Assembly: GCA_946886845.1 (NCBI GenBank)
Contig: CAMPJH010000082.1
Location: 1-6,855 of the forward strand
Length of the DNA: 6,855 nucleotides
Direction: 5' to 3'
Source: an uncultured Sphingomonas sp.
GTDB lineage: Bacteria > Pseudomonadota > Alphaproteobacteria > Sphingomonadales > Sphingomonadaceae
Of the stretch, positions 1-5,185 are shown in pieces. The translations under genes and the position numbers were made by a program. The notes below the pieces were generated by a model. That model was not told the origin of the DNA and searched no databases. It worked only from the letters and a program-made list of their open reading frames with translations. The first letter of the stretch is position 1, and every line of letters starts with the position of its first letter.

Positions 1-64
1 AGAGCGCGGTTACGGCCAAGGTGCGCTTGAGGTAGCGGCGCTGCGCTTCGCTGCGGGTCTTCAT
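1..64 (-). CDS. N-terminus of an unidentified, probably membrane, protein (runs off left edge)
   Basis: Only the first 21 codons are in the window, reading from the ATG at 64-62 towards the left edge. The start is supported by a GGGAG Shine-Dalgarno sequence (on the minus strand at about 77-73) 8 nt before the ATG, and by a good promoter further upstream (-35 at 125-120, -10 at 102-97). The visible peptide starts MKTRSEAQRRYLKR and then turns hydrophobic (TLAVTAL). A strongly basic start followed by a hydrophobic run is what the cytoplasmic tail and first membrane helix of a small inner-membrane protein look like. From memory, small sphingomonad membrane proteins with a similar start sit beside a Cro/CI-type HTH regulator; that is inference and cannot be tested here. 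The gene lies downstream of the M48 gene on the same strand but has its own promoter. Confidence 0.6.
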   Translation of the reverse strand, partial: MKTRSEAQRRYLKRTLAVTAL

Positions 65-87
65 CAGTCAAACTCCCTTTGCAATAC

Positions 88-103
88 GTAAAGGAAGCTT
101 TAC
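88..103. promoter_or_regulatory. Palindromic operator candidate overlapping the -10
   Basis: GTAAAG-GAAG-CTTTAC is a perfect 6+6 inverted repeat with a 4-nt centre (arms 88-93 and 98-103). It covers the -10 hexamer at 97-102 and the expected transcription start, a position typical of repressor sites. One half with its flank (GCTTTACT, 97-104) recurs as an exact 8-nt direct repeat at 130-137, upstream of the -35 and overlapping the M48 stop codon, 33 bp away or about three helical turns. A dimeric repressor binding here is inference; no regulator gene is in the window. Confidence 0.4.
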
Positions 104-125
104 TCAAGCTCAGCGACGGTGTCAA
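97..125 (-). promoter_or_regulatory. Sigma-70-type promoter for the left-edge gene
   Basis: On the minus strand a perfect -35 hexamer TTGACA (125-120) is followed, after exactly 17 nt, by TAAAGC (102-97) as the -10. The -10 matches the TATAAT consensus at only three positions, so the -35 and spacing carry the call. A transcript would start near 90, giving a leader of about 26 nt that includes the GGGAG Shine-Dalgarno sequence of the gene starting at 64. The promoter begins only 8 bp beyond the M48 stop codon. Confidence 0.55.
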
Positions 126-132
126 TGGCGCT

Positions 133-1206
133 TTACTTCGCTGGTTTCGGCTTCCAGCAAATGTTGAACAAGGCATCGGTCTGGTCGCGGTCGAGCGGCG
201 GCGAATAGCGCGCCTTTGCGTCGAAGCCGGCGGCGAACCGCCTCGCGCGCGCTTTGCTCAACGGGTGGCTCTGAAGGAATTCGGCGCCAAAGCCCGATCC
301 CTCCTGATTCTCGTCCGAGAGATGCGCGAACAGATCGGCGGTCGGCTTTGGCGAGATATTGGCGGCCTTGAGCATGGCGATTGCATCGGCGTCCGCCTCG
401 GCCTCATTCTCCCTGGTGTAGCTGAGCGCAACGAGCTGCTCGGCATTGGCGCCGATGTCGCCGGCGAACAGGCGAATCAAGGCGCCGATCCCAAGTTCCC
501 GGACCAGCGCTTCGGTGACATGCCGCCGTCGGACATGGGCGACCTCGTGCGCGAGTATTCCGGCGAGCGCTTCCGGCTCGGCTTCGGTGATCGCCGTCCT
601 GAACACGACGATGTGGCCGCCGGGTAGCGCCGCGGCGTTGAACATCGGCACGTCGAGAGCCGCAACCTTGATTGCATCGGGTCCCCGGGTCGCGCCCGGC
701 GCGACGCGCTCGACCAAGGCTTCGAGCGCTCGCTGGCCGTCGGCGTTGCGACAACGGATCTCGCCGAAATCGCCGACGATGGCGGTTCCGACATTGCGTT
801 CCCAGCTTTTGGGAACGAGCGGCGCGAGCCATTGCGGAGCGAGATAGCCCAGAGCGACGACGGACGCGGTGATCGCGCCGCCGATCACGAGAGCCGGGAC
901 AAGGCCGATCCGGTCGATCCAGCGACCGTAGCGCTCGCCGCGCCTCAGCCATGTGTCGACGTCGTCCGCCGCATCTTCGGGGAGCACCAGACGCCATCCG
1001 GGCACGTCGCTGCGGCCGAGGCGGATCGTGCCCGCCCGGCGGTCGAGGCGCTTGAGCCGCGCGGCATCGACGACCTCGCTCCATCCGCCATCCTGAGTCA
1101 GCGACAGCCGTCCGTCGGCGAACTCGGCGTTCACCGCATGCGGGTAAGCGGTGGCGCCGTCGTAAAGTGTCCCGATCACCTCAGATGGCGCCGACATCGA
1201 ACGCAT
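133..1206 (-). CDS. M48 family zinc metallopeptidase, membrane-anchored
   Basis: Predicted 357-aa metalloprotease of the M48 (HtpX/BepA/Oma1-like) family, which cleaves membrane or envelope proteins. An N-terminal domain of about 90 residues with the GTLYDG signature near residue 12 resembles the module often found before M48 domains (DUF7092, from memory). A hydrophobic segment at about 101-124 should anchor it in the membrane. The peptidase core follows: HEVAH at 220-224 gives zinc ligands H220 and H224 and general base E221; the NEAEAD motif at 267-272 gives third ligand E268; the conserved SHP motif is at 313-315. There is no TPR tail like that of BepA. The start at 1206 is chosen because GAGG lies 9 nt before it; the next ATG at 1197 is 18 nt from that site but is also possible. 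The gene overlaps the end of the YjgN gene by 26 bp (17 with the later start), implying translational coupling. Substrate unknown. Confidence 0.88.
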   Translation of the reverse strand: MRSMSAPSEVIGTLYDGATAYPHAVNAEFADGRLSLTQDGGWSEVVDAARLKRLDRRAGTIRLGRSDVPGWRLVLPEDAADDVDTWLRRGERYGRWIDRIGLVPALVIGGAITASVVALGYLAPQWLAPLVPKSWERNVGTAIVGDFGEIRCRNADGQRALEALVERVAPGATRGPDAIKVAALDVPMFNAAALPGGHIVVFRTAITEAEPEALAGILAHEVAHVRRRHVTEALVRELGIGALIRLFAGDIGANAEQLVALSYTRENEAEADADAIAMLKAANISPKPTADLFAHLSDENQEGSGFGAEFLQSHPLSKARARRFAAGFDAKARYSPPLDRDQTDALFNICWKPKPAK

Positions 1207-2269
1207 CGGCGAAGCCCTCGGCCTCGACCGGCGCGTGGGTCGTCGACTGAACGAGGTCGGCGATATCGATCGTTCCGTAGATGCGCATGTGGCGGACCAT
1301 GAACGCCCAGTTGCGGTACCCCCAATAGGTGAGGCCGAAACCGAGGGTGACGATGGCGAGGGCGAGATTGCCGAGGAACAGGCCGAGCCACTGAAGCGTG
1401 GTTGCGTCGAACTCGAACTCGAGCTCGCCGAGCGAGGTCGCGGCGGCGGCATTGCGGAAGTATTTGGCGTACCAGTGGACGGTCATCAGCGGGATCGCGA
1501 CGTAAAAGGCGAGGAGGATGACCAGGGCCATTCCAAAGATGCCGACGCGCGCATCAGCGGCGGCGCGCTCGGAACCTCCGACGGCGTAGAAAATGATTCC
1601 GGCTGCGATCGCGACCGCGACGGGGACCAGGTAAATCAGCGCCCAACGCCACTTCAACCCTTCCGCGGTCAGATTCGCCCGGAATTGCAGCTGGCCGAAG
1701 CTCATCGCGTTCCAGCGCGAGTTCCACAGCCGGGTCGCGGCCCACGGGAACATGATGAACATCGTCATCAAGCTCAGCGCGATCCTGCCGAGATATTCGC
1801 CGCCGTAATTCCAACCGGGATCGTTGCTGCCGCCGCGAATGCCGTGCCACCAGCTGCGCGACAGGCGGTAGCGGAGCGCCCGAAAGCGGGCGAAGCCGCC
1901 CAGATAAATGATCGCGATTTCGAACAGCAGCAGGACTCCGGCGGCGGCTTGGGCCTTGCCGCGCGACACCAGCGCCGGAAACAGGAACTGGATGAACAGG
2001 AAGAAGGGCGCCAGCACAGCGACGACGATCAGGAAGCCGAGGAACATCTCCTTGCCGGTCCCGGTCCATTCGAGATGGTCGTCGATGACGTGCGTGCGCG
2101 ACCATAGATACCGTCGTTGCCTCGCCGACGCCCAGAAGCGATAGATGCCCAGAGTGCAGATGATCAGCAGCGCATTGGTCACCGCGATCGGCAGATATTC
2201 GCGCCAATTGCCGGTGAAACTGATCGCGCGGTCGTCGCCGGCCGCGGCCCATTGCTTGTAATTGTCCAT
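1181..2269 (-). CDS. YjgN/DUF898 family multi-pass inner-membrane protein
   Basis: Predicted 362-aa integral membrane protein of the YjgN (DUF898) family, whose biochemical role is not established. The family hallmark is clear near the N-terminus: an FTG near 18-20, then EYLPI, a helix ending in [10 protein letters not shown] (37-46), and an Arg/Tyr-rich segment (ARQRRYLW, 49-56). Hydrophobic stretches lie at about 24-46, 76-98, 109-127, 160-176, 209-230, 243-265 and 294-316, so six or seven membrane helices. The unit 'helix, then W-A/G-x-x-R, then basic/aromatic strand' appears three times (about 24-70, 158-197, 292-336), suggesting internal repeats. The start is ATG 2269 with GGGGGA just upstream; an in-frame TTG at 2302 has no comparable ribosome site. 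It is first in a two-gene unit with the overlapping M48 peptidase, so a shared envelope role is likely but inferred. Confidence 0.87.
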   Translation of the reverse strand: MDNYKQWAAAGDDRAISFTGNWREYLPIAVTNALLIICTLGIYRFWASARQRRYLWSRTHVIDDHLEWTGTGKEMFLGFLIVVAVLAPFFLFIQFLFPALVSRGKAQAAAGVLLLFEIAIIYLGGFARFRALRYRLSRSWWHGIRGGSNDPGWNYGGEYLGRIALSLMTMFIMFPWAATRLWNSRWNAMSFGQLQFRANLTAEGLKWRWALIYLVPVAVAIAAGIIFYAVGGSERAAADARVGIFGMALVILLAFYVAIPLMTVHWYAKYFRNAAAATSLGELEFEFDATTLQWLGLFLGNLALAIVTLGFGLTYWGYRNWAFMVRHMRIYGTIDIADLVQSTTHAPVEAEGFADAFDVGAI

Positions 2270-2328
2270 TGGTCCCCCGTCCGAGCGACGGTGAAACTGC
2301 AATGGTTAGAACCGCTTGGCAAGTGCCT

Positions 2329-2361
2329 CGAGGGACCGGTTGAGCAGCTGTCGGTGGCTCG
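2329..2361 (+). promoter_or_regulatory. Hairpin candidate in the thrS leader
   Basis: Arms at 2329-2338 and 2352-2361 pair as CGAG-GG-ACCG with CGGT-GG-CTCG: two 4-bp helices around a GG/GG internal loop, closing a 13-nt loop. The 3' arm holds GGTGG (2353-2357), the best Shine-Dalgarno-like run upstream of the thrS start codons, so folding could limit thrS translation. E. coli thrS is known to be autoregulated by ThrRS binding a structured leader; whether this structure does the same is inference. The stem is imperfect and could be chance in GC-rich DNA. Confidence 0.25.
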
Positions 2362-2377
2362 CTACATGCCGGGCGCA

Positions 2378-4375
2378 ATGACAAAGATGTTCAAGATCTC
2401 GCTTCCCGACGGGTCGGTCCGGGAAATGCCGGAGGGCTCGACCCCGGCCGACGTCGCCGCGGCGATCGGGCCGGGGCTGGCCAAGGCGGCGCTTGCCGCC
2501 AGGGTCGATGGCGAGGTCCGCGACATCGGCCGACCGTTCGAAGCCGACGCAAGCCTGGCGCTGATCACCTCGCGCGACGAGGCGGACGCGCTCGAGCTGG
2601 TGCGGCACGACTTCGCGCACATCCTCGCCGAGGCGGTGCAGAACCTGTACCCCGGAACCCAGATCACCTTCGGCCCGGCGACCGAGGACGGCTTCTATTA
2701 CGACTTCGCTCCGACCGCCGAGCGTGGCCAGTTCACCGAAGAGGATCTGCCGGCGATCGAGGAGGAAATGCGGCGGATCATCGCCGCCGACAAGCCGCTG
2801 TGCCGCGAGGTCTGGACCCGCGACCAGGTGCGCGAGTTCTTCGAGAAGAGTGGCGAGGCGTTCAAGGCCGAATGGGTGATGGAGCTGCCCGAGGGCGAGA
2901 CCATCACCATGTACCGCACAGGCGCCGGCAAGGATGCCTGGGTCGACCTGTGCCGAGGCCCGCACCTCGCCTCGACCGGCAAGCTCGATCCCAATGCCTT
3001 CAAGCTGACCCGGGTGTCGGGCGCTTACTGGCGCGGCGATCCGAAGAACCCGATGCTCAGCCGCATCTACGGCACCGCCTGGCTCAACAAGAAGCAGCTC
3101 GACGCCTATCTCGTCCGGCTCGAGGAAGCCGCCAAGCGCGACCATCGCAAGATCGGCCAGGAGATGGACCTGTTCCACCTCCAGGCGGAAGCCCACGGAA
3201 GCGTCTTCTGGCACCCCAACGGCTACATCATCTGGCGCGAGCTCGAGGCCTATATGCGCCGCCGGCTCGACGCCGCCGGCTACCGCGAGATCAAGACCCC
3301 CCAGCTCATCGATTCCAATCTTTGGGTGTTGTCGGGACACTGGGGGAAATTTCGCGAGAATATGTTCGTCGTGCCCGACGAGGTTCCCAGTACCGAGGAA
3401 GGCAAGCCGGTCATCTCCGGCGACGCCGACCTGATGGCGCTGAAGCCGATGAACTGCCCGGCCCACGTCCAGGTCTTCAAGCAGGGGATCACGTCCTACC
3501 GCGACCTTCCGCTGCGGCTGGCCGAGTTCGGCTGCTGCCACCGCAACGAGCCGCACGGCGCGCTGCACGGGATCTTGCGCGTCCGCCAGTTCACCCAGGA
3601 CGACGCCCACATCTTTTGCACTCACGAGCAATTGGTCGAGGAGACCAAGGCGTTTTGCAGCCTGCTGGACGCGGTCTATCGCGACCTCGGCTTTGCCGAT
3701 TATCAGGTGAAGCTCGCCACTCGCCCCGACCAGCGCGTCGGCTCCGACGAGGAGTGGGACCGCGCCGAGGCCGACCTCGAGGCGGCGCTCAAGCAGACCG
3801 GGCTCGACTATGAGGTGCTGCCCGGAGAAGGCGCTTTCTACGGCCCCAAGCTGGAGTTCCACCTGCAGGATGCGATCGGCCGCACCTGGCAATGCGGGAC
3901 GCTGCAGCTCGACCCGGCGATGCCGCAGCGCCTGGACGCGACCTACATCGGCGCCGACGGCGAGAAGCACCATCCGCTGATGCTCCATCGCGCGATCCTC
4001 GGCACGTTCGAACGGTTCATAGGCATCCTGATCGAGCATCATGCCGGCAAGTTCCCGCTGTGGCTGGCGCCGGTGCAGGCGGTGGTGGCGACGATCGTCT
4101 CCGACGCCGACGATTATGCGCGCGAAGTCGCGGCCAAGCTCGCTGCGCGCGGAATCCGGGTCGAGACCGACCTTCGCAACGAAAAGATCAACTATAAGGT
4201 GCGCGAGCACAGCCTCGCCAAGGTCCCGCTGCTGCTGGTCGTCGGCAAGCGCGAGGCCGAGGAAGGCACCGTCGCGCTGCGCCGCCTCGGCAGCGACGAG
4301 CATCAGAAAATGATGAGCATGGACGAAGCCGTCGAGATGATCGCTGCCGAGATCGTCCCGCCGGACTTGCGCTGA
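2378..4375 (+). CDS. thrS: Threonyl-tRNA synthetase
   Basis: Charges tRNA-Thr with threonine in the cytoplasm (class II synthetase) and edits mischarged Ser-tRNA-Thr. The 665-aa product is complete. A TGS domain occupies about 1-65. The editing domain has the HxxxH pair H77/H81 (RHDFAH) and the C192/H196 pair in CRGPH. The catalytic core spans about 255-555, with zinc ligands C360 (KPMNCP), H411 (DDAHIF) and H537 (LMLHRAI), motif 2 around [11 protein letters not shown] (388-398), and motif 3 near 538-548. An anticodon-binding domain fills about 562-655 ([19 protein letters not shown]). The segment at 331-350 before the catalytic Cys is longer than in the E. coli enzyme and is typical of alphaproteobacteria. 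The start at 2378 ([12 protein letters not shown]) fits the family's N-terminus; in-frame ATGs at 2366 and 2387 are alternatives, and the Shine-Dalgarno signal is weak for 2378 (GGTGG 8 nt before 2366 is better). Divergent from YjgN; infC follows after 118 bp. Confidence 0.97.
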   Translation: MTKMFKISLPDGSVREMPEGSTPADVAAAIGPGLAKAALAARVDGEVRDIGRPFEADASLALITSRDEADALELVRHDFAHILAEAVQNLYPGTQITFGPATEDGFYYDFAPTAERGQFTEEDLPAIEEEMRRIIAADKPLCREVWTRDQVREFFEKSGEAFKAEWVMELPEGETITMYRTGAGKDAWVDLCRGPHLASTGKLDPNAFKLTRVSGAYWRGDPKNPMLSRIYGTAWLNKKQLDAYLVRLEEAAKRDHRKIGQEMDLFHLQAEAHGSVFWHPNGYIIWRELEAYMRRRLDAAGYREIKTPQLIDSNLWVLSGHWGKFRENMFVVPDEVPSTEEGKPVISGDADLMALKPMNCPAHVQVFKQGITSYRDLPLRLAEFGCCHRNEPHGALHGILRVRQFTQDDAHIFCTHEQLVEETKAFCSLLDAVYRDLGFADYQVKLATRPDQRVGSDEEWDRAEADLEAALKQTGLDYEVLPGEGAFYGPKLEFHLQDAIGRTWQCGTLQLDPAMPQRLDATYIGADGEKHHPLMLHRAILGTFERFIGILIEHHAGKFPLWLAPVQAVVATIVSDADDYAREVAAKLAARGIRVETDLRNEKINYKVREHSLAKVPLLLVVGKREAEEGTVALRRLGSDEHQKMMSMDEAVEMIAAEIVPPDLR

Positions 4376-4411
4376 CGCGACTGCGCCACAGCCTGACCGA
4401 AAAGTGTTGCC

Positions 4412-4432
4412 GGCTTGCGCCCGCAGCCTTTT
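4412..4432 (+). terminator. Weak intrinsic-terminator-like hairpin after thrS
   Basis: GGCT(T)GC at 4412-4418 can pair with GCAGCC at 4423-4428 across a GCCC loop, with one bulged T, and is followed by TTTT (4429-4432). It starts 37 nt after the thrS stop. GAAAAG (4399-4404) and CTTTTC (4428-4433) are also complementary and could extend it. The stem is short and the T-tract only four long, so it may attenuate rather than end transcription into infC. Confidence 0.3.
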
Positions 4433-4481
4433 CAAAGTGCCGTCGAACGCTTAATTCGCTGAAGTTCCGAAACAACAACCT

Positions 4482-4486
4482 GGAGA
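4482..4486 (+). promoter_or_regulatory. infC ribosome binding site that fixes an AUA start
   Basis: GGAGA is the only good Shine-Dalgarno sequence in this gap. It lies 8 nt (counted from GGAG) before the ATA at 4494, the ideal distance, but 35 nt before the first in-frame ATG at 4521, which has only CGCGCCGACCG in front of it. It therefore argues for initiation at the ATA. Confidence 0.65.
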
Positions 4487-4493
4487 CGTTACT

Positions 4494-5039
4494 ATACGAC
4501 CGCCCACCACGCGCCGACCGATGGCGCCGCCGGCCCTGTCCGGCCCCCGCTTCAATGAATTCATCCAGAGCCCCAAAGTGAGGGTCATCGATGAAAACGG
4601 CGAAAATCTGGGCGTGATGTATACCAAGGAGGCGATGGAGCAGGCAGCCGGAGTCGGCCTCGACCTCGTCGAGGTTTCCCCCAACGCCGATCCGCCAGTC
4701 GCCAAGTTCCTCGACATCGGCCGCTACAAATACGAGGCCCAGAAGAAGGCCAGCGAGCAGCGCAAGAAGCAGAAGACGCAGGAGATCAAGGAGATCAAGA
4801 TGCGTCCGAACATCGACGATCACGACTATGACGTGAAGATGCGCAAGGTGTTCGAGTTCCTCGAGGAAGGCGACAAGGTGAAGGTGACGATGCGCTTCCG
4901 CGGCCGCGAGATGGCGCACGGCGAGCTCGGCATGGCGGTGCTTCGCCGGGTCCAGGAGCAGACCGCCGAGCTGGCGAAGATCGAGGCCCATCCGCGCATG
5001 GAAGGCCGCCAGATGCTGATGGTGCTGGCGCCGAAATAA
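4494..5039 (+). CDS. infC: Translation initiation factor IF-3 with probable AUA start
   Basis: IF-3 binds the 30S subunit, keeps it apart from 50S, and checks the start codon and initiator tRNA. The product is 181 aa from the ATA at 4494 (172 from the ATG at 4521); E. coli IF-3 is 180. The N-terminal domain covers about 20-84 ([33 protein letters not shown]; family signature [14 protein letters not shown]). A Lys-rich linker lies at about 84-100, and the C-terminal domain ends in the conserved [12 protein letters not shown] (170-181), with [14 protein letters not shown] at 133-146. The upstream frame is closed by TAA at 4452 and holds no ATG, GTG or TTG between that stop and 4521; the ATA is the codon correctly placed after GGAG. 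The resulting N-terminus ([13 protein letters not shown]) resembles, from memory, sphingomonad IF-3 proteins. A rare start codon predicts autorepression, as known for the AUU of E. coli infC. Follows thrS; rpmI-rplT do not follow. Confidence 0.95.
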   Translation: MRPPTTRRPMAPPALSGPRFNEFIQSPKVRVIDENGENLGVMYTKEAMEQAAGVGLDLVEVSPNADPPVAKFLDIGRYKYEAQKKASEQRKKQKTQEIKEIKMRPNIDDHDYDVKMRKVFEFLEEGDKVKVTMRFRGREMAHGELGMAVLRRVQEQTAELAKIEAHPRMEGRQMLMVLAPK

Positions 5040-5062
5040 TCCCTACCGCGAACGTTACGGTG

Positions 5063-5085
5063 CTGTTGCAATAATACAGCAACAG
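5063..5085 (+). promoter_or_regulatory. Inverted repeat around an extended -10-like element
   Basis: CTGTTGC (5063-5069) and GCAACAG (5079-5085) form a perfect 7+7 inverted repeat with a 9-nt A/T-rich centre. The centre and left arm contain TGC-AATAAT (5067-5075), which fits an extended -10 (TGn, then 5 of 6 consensus bases). No fitting -35 is visible. It starts 24 nt after the infC stop and 101 nt before the chosen receptor start. It has no T-tract, so it is not a standard terminator; an operator-covered promoter for the receptor is the better reading but unproven. Confidence 0.35.
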
Positions 5086-5146
5086 ACGCCGATTGCGTTC
5101 CTTGATGTAGCGCAATGCTTCCGTCGAGCTGCGACCTGCATTAGCG

Positions 5147-5178
5147 TCCCCGAGCGAGCCGATCGCTTGCAACGGGGA
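5147..5178 (+). promoter_or_regulatory. Leader hairpin that masks the receptor's Shine-Dalgarno sequence
   Basis: TCCCC (5147-5151) pairs with GGGGA (5174-5178), and GAGCGA (5152-5157) pairs with TCGCTT (5163-5168, one G-U) across a GCCGA loop; GCAAC (5169-5173) is left as a bulge. That is 11 pairs, and the outer five cover most of the Shine-Dalgarno sequence GGGGAG of the gene starting at 5186. The pairing is read directly from the sequence; a role in translational control is inference. Confidence 0.35.
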
Positions 5179-5185
5179 GACTATG

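Noticed and set aside
1207..1452. An N-terminal extension of the M48 protein up to ATG 1452
   Set aside because: The extra 82 residues are Ser/Arg/Pro-rich and lie entirely in the YjgN coding region; GAGG before 1206 and the family-like start at MSAPSEV support the shorter form.
1235..2107. Open plus-strand frames opposite the YjgN and M48 genes (also 79-627 and 832-1302)
   Set aside because: They lie wholly or almost wholly antisense to two well-supported genes, have no ribosome site of note, and give low-complexity Arg/Gly/Asp-rich products.
2117..2377. An N-terminal extension of ThrS up to ATG 2117
   Set aside because: The added residues overlap the YjgN gene on the other strand and are unlike any ThrS. 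The TGS domain begins properly at [12 protein letters not shown].
2306..4435. A 709-codon open frame antisense to thrS
   Set aside because: It mirrors thrS across its full length. Its product has no recognisable domain and is biased towards Leu/Gly/Arg/Val, as expected for an antisense frame of a GC-rich gene; thrS itself is unmistakable.
4399..4445. Resemblance of CCGAAAAGTG near 4398-4406 to rhizobial dispersed palindromic repeats
   Set aside because: Only about ten bases match from memory and the rest of the element is absent; most likely chance.
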